A DNA stretch of 64,000 bases, taken from Pigmentibacter ruber. GTDB lineage: Bacteria; Bdellovibrionota_B; Oligoflexia; Silvanigrellales; Silvanigrellaceae. This document shows positions 17,301 to 25,593 of the stretch, in pieces (within the stretch, counting starts at the first letter, position 1; each line of letters begins with the position of its first letter). The stretch lies in assembly GCF_009792895.1 (NCBI RefSeq), contig NZ_WSSC01000005.1, positions 1 through 64,000 of the forward strand, read 5' to 3'. The translations under genes and the position numbers were made by a program. Below the pieces are notes generated by a model that was given only the letters and a program-made list of their open reading frames with translations, was not told the DNA's origin and made no database searches.

Positions 17301-19490
17301 GATCCTTTAACTTTAAATATCATTGCTATGAAGGATAATAATGGAATAACTAGCTATTTTTATAATTCAGATAGCTCAGTATCTTCTGTACTATATCCAG
17401 ATAACAGAAGAGTTTCTTATGGCTATAATTTGCAAGGAAGTTTAGATAGTATTAAAGATATTCAAGGAAATATTACTAGATATCATTTTAGTAAGGTGAA
17501 TGGTAAACTAGAAGCCTCAGAATTTATCTTAGCAACGCAAATGAATAATATTCAAATGGAACAGTATTTTTATGATAATTTCTCTAGGATTAAGAGTAAA
17601 ATACTACCAAATAATGCACAAACAATTTATGAGTATGATGATATTGGCAATTTAGTTAGTATGACTAATAAGAATGAAATTGGTCAATCAATACTAAAAT
17701 ATGACTATACATATAGAAAAGATATGAATATTGCCTCAAGGACAAGAACAGAAGAAGGTGATAAAGGTTATTCAGCTAGAGAATCTTATTCATATGATAG
17801 ATATAATAATTTAATTAGTTATATGTGTTCAGGTACTGCTTGTCCTAGTGATCAAAATGGTCAGACTATATCTGCTGAAGATTATACTTTTGATGGACTC
17901 AATAATATCAAAACTGTTAAAGTTGCTTATGCAAATGGCACATCAAGTTCTACTAATTATAATTACTCAGCTCAAGATCCGAGTCGATTAGTTGGATATT
18001 CAACAACATCTTCTAAAGGAGTGCATACAGCAAATTTAGAATATGATAATGATGGAAATATTATTAAAGATGGAGAAGGAAATAGTCTTTCATATTCACC
18101 ATTTAATAGACTTGAAGCTTTTGTTAAAGATGGAAACGTAACTGAATATCGTTATAATGGTAATGGAATATTGATATCACAAAAAGATCTATCAACTAAT
18201 GAAGAAACAAAGTTTTATTATAATGGTCAAAGAATTATAAATGAAAGCACTAATGGATCTATTACCAGTTACTTTCAAGTAAGTGGAAGAGTCATTGGAA
18301 AATTAGCTCAAGGCAAAGAAGCTCAATATTTTATAACAGATCAAGCTCAAAGCGTTATTAGAATTTTTGAGGGAAGAAAATTATTAGATACAAATTATGT
18401 TTATACTCCTTACGGGCAACAAGCGAATTTAGCTGAAAATAGCAATTTAGCAAAAGTGAGTGGTTTTGGATTCAATGGGGAACGTACTGATGGCAAATCA
18501 GGTTATCAATTCCTTGGACAAGGTTACCGTGCATACAACCCTGCATTAGCTCGTTTTATGCAGTACGATGTCCATTCACCATTTGGTAAAGGTGGATTGA
18601 ATGGTTATACATTTGCTGAAAATAATCCTATTATGAAGTTCGACCCAAGCGGTGAAAGTGCGGCTTCAGCAACAATGATGGGAGTTGGTATATTCCTTGC
18701 AATCTTAGGCGTTGCACTTTCTGTGGTAACTTTTGGTACCTCTACAGGGCTTATTGGAGCTGGTGCGGGAGCTGCTGCTGGTGGTGTGGGAGCTGCTGCT
18801 GGTAGTGCTGCTGCAACTACTGCTTTAACCGGTGCACAAATTGGTTTAGCTACAACATCATTGATAGCTGGAGTAGCTTCAGCAGGAACTGGTATTGCTT
18901 CTTCCATTTATGAACATAAAGCTTATGAAGCACGCCAAGCAGGCGATAAAGATATGGCTATGCGTTATGCAGAAACAGCTACAATCTTGGGATATATATC
19001 ATTAGCATTAGGAATTGTATCTCTCTTAAGCGGTATTGGTGTTAAATTTGCTGGTTCTCCTAAACTTGGAAGTACATTTTACATAGATGATGAAGCAACA
19101 AAGGCATTTAAACCTTTACACAATGCAAGAGAATCTGTTGAGATTATTACGAGTTTTGCCACGGTTGAATCATTACCTACAATACCAACTGAGCGGGTAA
19201 GAAATGGATTCTTTACGGTTGTAGCTGACTTGCCTGATTTAGTAAGTCCAAAGCAAATAATTGTAAAACCGCCTGTTTCATTTATTGAAGCACCAAGTAA
19301 TGTTTCTTCTTTTGGTGATTTAGTTACTTTATTTAAAGAACTAGATAAGAAATCCGCATTGGCAGCTAAGTCCAAGAATGCAATAATGGACCCTACAACC
19401 GATGGTACTGGTACAATTCGTCAATTTTTATTCGAAACACATACTTTTGACGAGGTTAGAATTGATATATCAAAAGTTAAAAGAAAATAG
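14334..19490 (+). CDS. Large Rhs/YD-repeat protein with unknown C-terminal tip
   Basis: 1718 residues. A Sec signal peptide is visible, with a likely cut after AYA near residue 31. Residues about 85-200 resemble the SpvB/TcB-like opening of Rhs proteins (QTVDPRTGAFSVSY). The middle is a long series of YD repeats such as YDxxGNI and YSYTPFNKI. The Rhs core end is at about 1389-1440 (GYQFLGQGYRAYNPALARF, then NNPIMKFDPSGES). The 278 residues after it are the variable tip: first a Gly/Ala-rich hydrophobic stretch of about 130 residues, perhaps several membrane helices, then a soluble tail ending in DISKVKRK. No toxin family recognised in the tail. No immunity gene follows on the same strand. The start has AAGAAGGTG 6 nt before it. 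Confidence 0.88.
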   Translation: MKRNQVFTKITALFSSGLMLSNIFQSYAYAHSVSKLTSIVYNSSKEVVSNGKLGKNSAINAGSGQANAQSSNDQNSSSSSVFSDAYNFKSLSQTVDPRTGAFSVSYKIGDISGNGFEDPEISLALNYTSTSFANSFSLGKGWSLNLSHYDTKTGMLSLASGGSYKLDLGKGKLKYYKLKDLDVKLGLDYITLTFKDGKVELIDRAYGNLRKITNVQGFSAEFLYEKGNRLSSVVYKNPVNGNDLKKLEINYPSDSEVQFVRNLGSEKAVTVIKKFAGGNILSSIMNPIGQEVKFEYKSSVEKAFPTDSLITSILYPTGTVISVSYLAGGLEAAKKDTAAPAVAKIKTISLPKTESSEEEISYNYYNSTSTNYLAKGFTGYKEGEDALFFTPNTYTYSTVEIKKAPDNQTTTVERFYNHFHQMIKEEVKLNGDYYLVKEFNYSDWLNKSFDNLNATYSFPREIKTTYYSNGSRRSEVIKQEFDDYGNITKTQDVNGIVKEFSYLPAEKTFHKMVNFPYREVEKSINGGGSKVIDYSYEDAKNNQGNSFQRLKARIYKISETACTLEDSNCGKVYKTEIHKYDNTDTAKNIVKTFGLPSVTKLYSAANGKCKVVQRQSSYALNNSQNIINVDYYAAKGKYLASESVYKNAYTKLDEKTLDKEGLEISSEYDILGRKTRESLKAPTSSVTLSKNYTYKVNDSIYGGYGTSALLVQSPNGYKSVIIYDSLGRELEIQKESIQTGKIEKIKSYVYGVTGQKIKEILYNNDVQGNAYKLELNYKYDVVGRNIASTSPSGETKYTIFNDVNRTETSFVQALNGEKSLSSITTYNEFKKPIRTQLFSPAGVFINESLLKYDNFGNISEKKDVNGNIVKYFNNILGQKIEEQYLDGRKIKYEYDEIFLDKVTKKTVILANSKEYVIGAREYNEKGLILKDIDPSGNAINYEYDNYNNLISEKTRSGKLIKYSYTPFNKIAKKEVSGDISGKYTTTYTYDPLTLNIIAMKDNNGITSYFYNSDSSVSSVLYPDNRRVSYGYNLQGSLDSIKDIQGNITRYHFSKVNGKLEASEFILATQMNNIQMEQYFYDNFSRIKSKILPNNAQTIYEYDDIGNLVSMTNKNEIGQSILKYDYTYRKDMNIASRTRTEEGDKGYSARESYSYDRYNNLISYMCSGTACPSDQNGQTISAEDYTFDGLNNIKTVKVAYANGTSSSTNYNYSAQDPSRLVGYSTTSSKGVHTANLEYDNDGNIIKDGEGNSLSYSPFNRLEAFVKDGNVTEYRYNGNGILISQKDLSTNEETKFYYNGQRIINESTNGSITSYFQVSGRVIGKLAQGKEAQYFITDQAQSVIRIFEGRKLLDTNYVYTPYGQQANLAENSNLAKVSGFGFNGERTDGKSGYQFLGQGYRAYNPALARFMQYDVHSPFGKGGLNGYTFAENNPIMKFDPSGESAASATMMGVGIFLAILGVALSVVTFGTSTGLIGAGAGAAAGGVGAAAGSAAATTALTGAQIGLATTSLIAGVASAGTGIASSIYEHKAYEARQAGDKDMAMRYAETATILGYISLALGIVSLLSGIGVKFAGSPKLGSTFYIDDEATKAFKPLHNARESVEIITSFATVESLPTIPTERVRNGFFTVVADLPDLVSPKQIIVKPPVSFIEAPSNVSSFGDLVTLFKELDKKSALAAKSKNAIMDPTTDGTGTIRQFLFETHTFDEVRIDISKVKRK

Positions 19491-19508
19491 TTTAATTATT
19501 TGAATAAA

Positions 19509-19552
19509 AGCCAAGAGCTAAAAGAAATTTGCTTTTGGTTTTTATTTTTTTT
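19509..19552 (+). terminator. Terminator after the Rhs gene
   Basis: CCAAGAGC (19511-19518) pairs with GCTTTTGG (19531-19538) over 8 bp including one G-U, followed by a long T-rich run. It lies between the Rhs gene and the convergent hydrolase gene. Confidence 0.75.
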
Positions 19553-19560
19553 AGTATAAT

Positions 19561-20574
19561 TCATTTTCCAAGTTTTTTAGTTATAAAATTTTGAATTAAA
19601 TATAATGCTCTATTTCGGATAACATCTGCTTCCATTAAAATTTCATGTCTAGCAAATTCAATAGATTCGTATTCACAGTTAGGGTTATTTTTTAGAAATA
19701 TTTGATGTGCTGAATTTCTCACTACTGTATCTTCTTGGGCTTGAATAAGTAAGCAAGGTACATTATGTAAATTATTAATATGTCTTGCTTGAATTGAAGC
19801 TTTTACGCTTTCTTTTATCCAGCCGTAAGTGGGGCCGCCTAATTGTAAATCATCTATTTCAGAAATATGTTTTCGCCAAACATTGTATCTAAATAGACTA
19901 TGTGTAACATCATTTCCTTCAAAAGGTCGAAAAGGAATACAATCAGTTTGTCCAGGAGCAAATTTCTTATCTAAATTCATTTTACAAAAAATACTTGCTA
20001 AATAGTAAATTGGTTTCTCTAAAAAATGGTAGGGAGCGAGCATAATTTCAAACATGGGTGCGCAAAGAATAATGCCGCTTGGATTTACTTTTTTTTGATT
20101 AACTGCAAGAGCAGTAATAGCTCCACCCATAGAGTGCGCAATAATAAAAACAGGTAAATTTTTTTCATTGCTTGAGACATGTTCGAAAAAGAAGCTTAAA
20201 TCATTAATATAATTTGAAAATTTATCAACAAAACCACGTTTTTGTTGATTTATAAAACGTCCTGAAAAGCCTTGTCCACGGTGATCAAAACAATACACAG
20301 AAAAATCCATTTCGTATAGATTTTGAATAAATTCACTATATTTTAAATAAGATTCATTATAACCAGTGCATAAAATTACTTTAGCTACAGGATTTTTTGC
20401 ATGAAATGATTTACAAGTAATTTGTAAATCATCCACACCTTTAAATTCTTCAGTAATGCCATGATTTTTATAAAAAGGAATAATTTCTTCAAGGTACCTT
20501 GTGGTGTTACGTTTTACTTCTTCAGGAGAATTTTCTTTTTTTAATTCCGCAATAAAATCTTCAAAATTTTCCAC
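19561..20574 (-). CDS. Alpha/beta hydrolase, lysophospholipase/monoacylglycerol lipase type
   Basis: 337 residues with the Hydrolase_4 (S33-like) layout. YCFDHRGQGFSGR precedes the nucleophile elbow AHSMGG, and the late acid and His are plausible in QAQEDTVV and ARHEILME. Proteins with this set of motifs are often annotated as lysophospholipase L2 or monoglyceride lipase. No signal peptide is seen, so it should be cytoplasmic. A 63-residue gene ends 19 nt upstream on the same strand and may be co-transcribed. The true substrate cannot be told from sequence. Confidence 0.85.
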   Translation of the reverse strand: MENFEDFIAELKKENSPEEVKRNTTRYLEEIIPFYKNHGITEEFKGVDDLQITCKSFHAKNPVAKVILCTGYNESYLKYSEFIQNLYEMDFSVYCFDHRGQGFSGRFINQQKRGFVDKFSNYINDLSFFFEHVSSNEKNLPVFIIAHSMGGAITALAVNQKKVNPSGIILCAPMFEIMLAPYHFLEKPIYYLASIFCKMNLDKKFAPGQTDCIPFRPFEGNDVTHSLFRYNVWRKHISEIDDLQLGGPTYGWIKESVKASIQARHINNLHNVPCLLIQAQEDTVVRNSAHQIFLKNNPNCEYESIEFARHEILMEADVIRNRALYLIQNFITKKLGK

Positions 20575-20593
20575 ACATAAACCTTATTAAAAT

Positions 20594-20785
20594 TTATTTA
20601 ATGCTTCCCATAAATTTTCTAGGGTCAGTATATTTACTTGTATAAGTCCTATAAAGATAAAAATCTGCAAAAGAGGTAGCCCCTTTAGTGGAGTTATTAT
20701 TTAAATCTTTATAAGCTTTAATATACTTTATATAAACTTCTTTTATTTTATTGTATTCTACTCCAATTGTTTCAAAAGTACCCAT
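20594..20785 (-). CDS. Hypothetical small protein, 63 aa
   Basis: No family recognised. It is rich in Tyr and Lys, without signal peptide or membrane segment. AAGGG lies 8 nt before the ATG, which supports translation. The spacing of 19 nt to the hydrolase gene downstream suggests one transcript. Confidence 0.5.
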   Translation of the reverse strand: MGTFETIGVEYNKIKEVYIKYIKAYKDLNNNSTKGATSFADFYLYRTYTSKYTDPRKFMGSIK

Positions 20786-20865
20786 ATTAAACCCTTATAA
20801 ATAAAAAACTCTAGCTACTTTCTAATCGGATAAAGTAAATAAAAATTAAAAAATTCAATTTAATA

Positions 20866-21258
20866 TTAAAATAAACTATTTAACCTTTGAGGATCTTTGA
20901 TTTTTAAAAAAATTCTGACCTGAATTTTAAGTTTTATTCTACCAATAAATTCAAGTTCTTCTTCTGGTGGAAAAATTTGTGTGAGTTTTTGAAGCTGAGA
21001 TAATTGAAGATCATTGATAAAATCAGCATCTATAAGGGTATAGCTTACTTTAATCATTCCTATTTTTCCTAACTCAGATCTTAATAATTCTTCATCAGGA
21101 TGATCCCAATATGTTTGCAAAATGGTGTTATTTTCTTTATTTTCTATCACATAAGGTATTTGTTTAGCACTTTTAAGATGTTCCCATGGTAAACACTCAT
21201 TCCAAGTGCCATTGGGTAGTAGCCAACCACTTAATCTTACTTTTGAATTTATATACAT
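20866..21258 (-). CDS. Hypothetical protein, 130 aa
   Basis: No family recognised. The protein is soluble, with no signal peptide. It opens with a short segment containing GWLLPNGTWNECLPWEHL and later has DADFINDLQLSQLQKL, giving an alpha/beta pattern. AAAGG stands 7 nt before the ATG. It lies 80 nt upstream of the 63-residue gene on the same strand. Confidence 0.6.
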   Translation of the reverse strand: MYINSKVRLSGWLLPNGTWNECLPWEHLKSAKQIPYVIENKENNTILQTYWDHPDEELLRSELGKIGMIKVSYTLIDADFINDLQLSQLQKLTQIFPPEEELEFIGRIKLKIQVRIFLKIKDPQRLNSLF

Positions 21259-21414
21259 TTTTAACCTTTCGAAAGTTGAATTGTCATGGTGCCCAGAACT
21301 AATAACTATCTGAAAGGATTATAATTTAAATTTAAAATAAAAAAAACAAAAACAATTTAAATTAACAATAAATTTTTGCGATAAGGAATTTAATTTGTTA
21401 TTTTGAAGAAGGAA

Positions 21415-21957
21415 ATGGTTATTTTTAAATTTCTAAAGAACTACAAAAGCAATTTAGGCTACACTACATTTGGTATTTTAGGATTAATTTCATTTATTGC
21501 TTTATTGGCACTTATTGTTTTTCCTAAAGTATCAAGCTTTAAAGCAAAAGGGCAACAATCCGAAGCTAGAATAAAATTAGTTAAAGTCTATAATTCTTTA
21601 TATGCATATCGACTTGAAAATGGATCTTTTATTGATACACAACAAAAAATTGTTTATTTAGAAGATCTTAAAGAATTAGATCCTTATTTTAAAGAAGATT
21701 TTTATAAAAAAAGTAATAAAAATGATAAAGTTTTTTTGATTAGCACTCCAGATAAGTTTGCGGCTGCTTATGTTCGGGTATTGTCTAACGGAGAGTTTGA
21801 TATTCAAAGAATAAATTCAAAAAAACAATTTTGTTATATGTTAAATGGATTGGAAGAAAAAAAAGTAAACTGTGATGAATCTCAAAATTATTTTGAAAAA
21901 AGTAAATCAGATGAAGTAAAGTATGCTCAAAAGTTAAAAATTTTAGAAAATGATTGA
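21415..21957 (+). CDS. Type IV pilin-like/pseudopilin-like protein
   Basis: About 180 residues. After a short basic leader (FKFLKNYKSNLG) comes a hydrophobic helix YTTFGILGLISFIALLAL, followed by KVSSFKAKGQQSEARIKLVKVYNSLYAYRLENGSF. This layout, with helix N1, the Q/A/R stretch and an aromatic patch, is that of type IV pilins and pseudopilins. The cut would be after G in NLG|YTTFG, but the usual Glu at position +5 is Gly here. Two Cys near the end (FCYML, VNCDE) could form the pilin D-loop disulfide. No other pilus gene is near. Start: ATG at 21415; a TTG at 21403 is also possible. Both have poor ribosome sites. Confidence 0.6.
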   Translation: MVIFKFLKNYKSNLGYTTFGILGLISFIALLALIVFPKVSSFKAKGQQSEARIKLVKVYNSLYAYRLENGSFIDTQQKIVYLEDLKELDPYFKEDFYKKSNKNDKVFLISTPDKFAAAYVRVLSNGEFDIQRINSKKQFCYMLNGLEEKKVNCDESQNYFEKSKSDEVKYAQKLKILEND

Positions 21958-21968
21958 ATAATTTTTTT

Positions 21969-22008
21969 AATAATTAATCTTCTTGAAGAGTTGAAAAGAT
22001 TAATTATT
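21969..22008. terminator. Hairpin between convergent genes
   Basis: A perfect 13-bp inverted repeat, AATAATTAATCTT (21969-21981) with its complement at 21996-22008, loop 14 nt. It lies between the pilin-like gene and the protease gene that converge here. There is no good T-run after it, so terminator function is uncertain. Confidence 0.4.
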
Positions 22009-22041
22009 AATTCATTTAGAAATAAAGTCACTTATCAATAA

Positions 22042-22848
22042 TTATTTAATTTTAACTAGACTTTCTTTTTCAACCCAATCGATTAGCATTTCAATATTTG
22101 CATATGTAGTTTGTGAATTATTAGCAGAGCAACCATTTAAAGAAGAAAGAATTCCAATTATAAATGGATTACCATTATCTAAATAGTAAATAGGACCTCC
22201 GGAATCTCCAGGTTTCATCTTATCTTTTACACAAATTGATTCCATAGCTTGAGCCGCAGTAAGTCCATTGGTTTTTAAATCAGCATCACTTGGTTTAATA
22301 ACAGAGGTATCTACAAATTTATTAGTAGCAAATCCAAAAGCAATCACATTATCATTTTGTTTTATATTTTTAGTTTTTGAATAAATTGGAATAATTTCTG
22401 CATAATTAAATTCCTTTCCTATTTTTAATTTAATAAATGCAATATCAGCAAAAGTATTAACATTAGGCCAATCTTTGTGTGTTTTAATTATATCAATATC
22501 AAATCTTCCTATTGATTCGGATTTGGAAAAACCTAAATCAATGCTTGATATCCCAAAAATATCATTATAAGGTGCAACATCATTTTTAAAGCAATGTGCA
22601 GCAGTGATTATTAAATTTTTTGAAGCAACCCATCCAGTACAAATTTGACCATTCGGATTTGGAGTTTTTTTATCTCGCAAATAAATTTTAGCAATATTAT
22701 TTTTTAATTTATCTTTAATATTTATTGGAGTAGGTGTTGGAGTAGGTGTTGGTGCTTGTGTTGATCCTGATTTTGTGCACCCAAGTATAAATATAAACAG
22801 CAAAATTGAATTTAAAATATTTTGAACTTTAAGATTTAAATAAGTCAT
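22042..22848 (-). CDS. Trypsin-like serine protease lipoprotein (S1 family)
   Basis: 268 residues. The signal ends in lipobox ILGC (Cys24), followed by a Pro-Thr linker (PTPTPTPTP). The catalytic triad is complete: His85 in TAAHC, Asp135 in ADIAFIKL and Ser216 in GDSGGP. Extra Cys at 70, 86, 206 and 240 can form the usual disulfides of chymotrypsin folds. It should be anchored to a membrane in the cell envelope and cleave proteins there; the specificity is not readable. AGAGAG 5 nt before the ATG supports the start. It stands alone. Confidence 0.88.
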   Translation of the reverse strand: MTYLNLKVQNILNSILLFIFILGCTKSGSTQAPTPTPTPTPINIKDKLKNNIAKIYLRDKKTPNPNGQICTGWVASKNLIITAAHCFKNDVAPYNDIFGISSIDLGFSKSESIGRFDIDIIKTHKDWPNVNTFADIAFIKLKIGKEFNYAEIIPIYSKTKNIKQNDNVIAFGFATNKFVDTSVIKPSDADLKTNGLTAAQAMESICVKDKMKPGDSGGPIYYLDNGNPFIIGILSSLNGCSANNSQTTYANIEMLIDWVEKESLVKIK

Positions 22849-23250
22849 ATTGACTCTCTCTAAAAATTTGCAAATATAAAAAAGATTAATTTTTATCTAA
22901 ATAAGTAACAAAAAATTTCAAATATTGATTAATATTAAAAATTTTTAATAAATTTTAAAAGTCAATTTCATGGCATGAGTTTTTAATTATTTAAATATAA
23001 AAGTTAAATTAGTATTTAATTTTTATATTTCTTGATATTTTATTATATTTCAAGAGAAATTTTAATTATTAACTTCAATAATTTAGAATTATGGTATTTT
23101 AGTCAGCTAAGAGTAAAAGTTTTTAATTAAATATTAAAATAAATATTTAATTAAAAAAAACAGAAAAAATTTGGAAGATATGAACATAAAGGAGAAATTG
23201 ATACCTTGGGGTTATCTTTTTAGTATTTTTCCTGGTAATTGATTGTTATT
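22849..23250. other. Non-coding gap upstream of the protease gene
   Basis: No solid gene is seen. The right half, 23180-23242, has an open frame of 20 codons on the plus strand, which I do not accept as a gene. The promoter of the protease gene should be in the left part. Confidence 0.4.
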
Positions 23251-24021
23251 TCAATGAGGATCAATCAATTGATATCCAAATCCATGAATAGTTTCAATCA
23301 TACTGCCGGCAGCACCTAATTTTTGTCTTAAGCGTTTAATATGAGTATCAACTGTTCTAGTGTTTACTTGTCCCTCATAACCCCAAACTTTTTGCAGAAG
23401 GGCTTCTCTGCTTTGAAGTTTTCCAACTCTTTCACATAAAAAAACTAATAATTGATATTCCGTTGCAGTTAATGAAATAACTTCATTATTAACAGTTACT
23501 TTAAATTCATCAAGAAATATTTTAATTGTACCAACTGAAATAATTTTGGAAATATTTTGATCAAAAGGGTCTTGTGAAGGATTGATTTTCTCTCCTTCTT
23601 TTGATGAAGGATTGTGAGAAGTCTGAAATTTTAATGCATGTGATCTTCGTAATAAGGCATTTACTCTGAGCATTAATTCTCTTGGCGAGAAAGGCTTTGT
23701 GATATAATCATCTGCGCCTGCTTCAAAGCCTTCGACTTTATCTTTTTCCTGGGAACGAGCGGTTAGTAAGATAACAAGTATTCCAGCAGTAGAGGGATTA
23801 TCTCGAATGTTCTTTAAAATTTCTGTGCCGTAAATATTAGGTAACATAACATCTAATAAGACAAGATCAGGCATAAATTGCGAAATAAGTTCAAAAGCAC
23901 CATTACCATCAAAATGCGATTTGACGTCATAATCTCTAGAAGCTTCAAGAGTATATTTTAAAAGATTATTTAAATCTCTGTCATCTTCTATGATGAGAAT
24001 CCGAAGCTTTTCTTCCTTCAT
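23251..24021 (-). CDS. OmpR/PhoB-type response regulator
   Basis: 256 residues. Receiver domain at about 6-125: acidic pair Asp13-Asp14, phospho-acceptor Asp57 in LLLDVMLP, Thr87 in LLTAR and Lys109 in TKPFSPREL. A linker of about 40 residues with SSKEGEKINPSQDP follows, then a winged-helix Trans_reg_C domain (about 170-254) with LTATEYQLLVFL and the recognition helix region RTVDTHIKRLRQKL. It should bind DNA as a dimer on phosphorylation. No histidine kinase gene is next to it in this window. Only 2 nt separate it from nuoB, so it is the last gene of that transcript. Confidence 0.92.
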   Translation of the reverse strand: MKEEKLRILIIEDDRDLNNLLKYTLEASRDYDVKSHFDGNGAFELISQFMPDLVLLDVMLPNIYGTEILKNIRDNPSTAGILVILLTARSQEKDKVEGFEAGADDYITKPFSPRELMLRVNALLRRSHALKFQTSHNPSSKEGEKINPSQDPFDQNISKIISVGTIKIFLDEFKVTVNNEVISLTATEYQLLVFLCERVGKLQSREALLQKVWGYEGQVNTRTVDTHIKRLRQKLGAAGSMIETIHGFGYQLIDPH

Positions 24022-24023
24022 TT

Positions 24024-24521
24024 TTACTTGTCTTCTTTCGCAGCAGAGTTGCTTTCAAGAGCTTCCTTTTTAATTTTTTCTTGGAGTTGCATAAAACCAT
24101 CTAAAACAGCTTCTGGAGTCGGTGGGCATCCTGGAACATAAACGTCAACAGGAATAATTTTATCAACACCTTGCATAACATGATAAGCACGATAAAAACC
24201 GCCCGATGAAGCACAAGCACCCATGGAAAGCACCCATTTTGGTTCAGGCATTTGGTCATATATGCGTTTGATGACAGGCCCCATTTTCTCAGTAATCGTC
24301 CCAGCTACTATCAATAAATCAGCTTGTTTTGGAGAAAAGCGAACAACTTCTGCTCCAAAACGAGCCAAATCGTACTTAGGTCCCATGACAGACATCAATT
24401 CAATTCCACAACAAGCAGTTCCAAAGGGATAGGGCCACAACGAGTTTTTCCTTGCCCAAGCTACCAACTCCTTTTGCTTGGTCGTTATATAAAATTCACT
24501 TCCATAATTGTGGTGCTTCAT
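24024..24521 (-). CDS. nuoB: NADH-quinone oxidoreductase subunit B
   Basis: 165 residues, normal for NuoB. It holds the N2 [4Fe-4S] cluster of complex I. The four Cys ligands are visible: Cys37 and Cys38 in TACCGIEL, Cys103 in MGACASSGG and Cys132 in VPGCPPTP. It is a peripheral-arm subunit at the cytoplasmic face of the membrane. AGGAGAGC 6 nt before the ATG supports the start. It is unusual that no other nuo gene is in the window: nadK lies upstream and a response regulator follows with a 2-nt gap. The missing subunits must be elsewhere if complex I is made. Confidence 0.95.
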   Translation of the reverse strand: MKHHNYGSEFYITTKQKELVAWARKNSLWPYPFGTACCGIELMSVMGPKYDLARFGAEVVRFSPKQADLLIVAGTITEKMGPVIKRIYDQMPEPKWVLSMGACASSGGFYRAYHVMQGVDKIIPVDVYVPGCPPTPEAVLDGFMQLQEKIKKEALESNSAAKEDK

Positions 24522-24560
24522 AAAAAAGCTCTCCTATATATTACTAATTCACTATTTGTA

Positions 24561-25547
24561 TTATCCATTATCTATCGGAAACAATGGGACTTTACCAAAA
24601 AAATCAAGGACTAGATTCAATGCACATTCCTTTGGTAAGCTCATTTTTACAGTATCACCAAAACCTAAATAAGCGCAGGAGTCTGGTCCATCAACACAGA
24701 CGAGACCTTGGCGCATTCGAGAGAAAAACAACAATGATTTTTCATTTCCGTCAATAGAGAATTGCTTTAATTGTAGGGATTCGTTTCTGGGGGTGTAAGG
24801 TTCTCTAACTGCGGCTAAAATTTGTGGTGAAAGAAGATCTAACTTTTGAAAGCCATACGAGGATATAGCGGCTGTGCTGCCTGCAGCAGTTGATACCCAT
24901 AGCCCGCTAGACAATTGCTTTTCAGAAGCAAATTCAGCGGCAAAATCAGCAGAAAAAATTCCTAACTGATAGCGGCTAGTTGCGGCAGGATGTCGATTGC
25001 AAAGAAGAACATCATTCAATGCTAAAGGAACGATTTGTTTTCGTGAAACTTCAAGTTTTATTCTTCTAACACTCTTTGTTGAATATTCTTTATTTATAAT
25101 GCAGCAAATAGCTTTTTCTATATCATTTGGAACGATAGGACACATATGTCCTACTGAATGTGCGGGACAGGAATTAATTCCTAGCAAAGCAACTTCTCCA
25201 CCCACATGATGACTAGCATGCAAAAGTGTACCATCTCCGCCTAAAGAAATAACAATTTTCATTTTTGGATTTAGGCCTGAGTTTTTACACTTGTCATTAT
25301 AGTAACAAATATTATTTGATGCGAGCTCGTCTAAATTAAATATTTTATAAGTTATTGAATATTTTTCTAATGCTTTTATTAAAATATCCCTACTATTTGT
25401 ATGCTCATTATGTGCTTCTTGTAAAGGAACTGGTGTTTGTTTATCTCTTTCCAAGTAATCAAAAAAATCAATATTGATTTTACTTTTTGTATAGCGCTCT
25501 AAGGTTGTTTGTTTTTGAATAATAAAAACATCAACATCATTTTGCAA
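24561..25547 (-). CDS. nadK: NAD kinase, resembling the mitochondrial NADK2 type
   Basis: 328 residues. It phosphorylates NAD+ to NADP+ in the cytoplasm. The diglycine motif GGDGT is at 103-107, followed by LLGINSCPAHSVGHMCP. The second motif is ALNDVLL where most bacterial enzymes have NE, and the third is STAAGSTAAIS in place of the common STPTGSTAY. The GIN..P..S.GH pattern recalls the eukaryotic NADK2 branch; this is an impression from motifs. It sits in a minus-strand run: ppiD-like gene 46 nt upstream, nuoB 39 nt downstream. Confidence 0.82.
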   Translation of the reverse strand: MQNDVDVFIIQKQTTLERYTKSKINIDFFDYLERDKQTPVPLQEAHNEHTNSRDILIKALEKYSITYKIFNLDELASNNICYYNDKCKNSGLNPKMKIVISLGGDGTLLHASHHVGGEVALLGINSCPAHSVGHMCPIVPNDIEKAICCIINKEYSTKSVRRIKLEVSRKQIVPLALNDVLLCNRHPAATSRYQLGIFSADFAAEFASEKQLSSGLWVSTAAGSTAAISSYGFQKLDLLSPQILAAVREPYTPRNESLQLKQFSIDGNEKSLLFFSRMRQGLVCVDGPDSCAYLGFGDTVKMSLPKECALNLVLDFFGKVPLFPIDNG

Positions 25548-25593
25548 AATAAGTACCTTTCAATTAATCGGAAATCTTTTTGCACTCTAAAAA

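Noticed and set aside
18605-18907. Ala/Pro-rich frame on the minus strand inside the Rhs gene
   Set aside because: It is the opposite-strand image of the Gly/Ala-rich hydrophobic linker of the Rhs protein, with no ribosome site.
23180-23242. Plus-strand open frame of 20 codons (MNIKEKLIPWGYL...) with AGGAG-like sites
   Set aside because: Too short, the ribosome site is inside the frame or 2 nt from the ATG, and no sign of conservation can be judged from one sequence.
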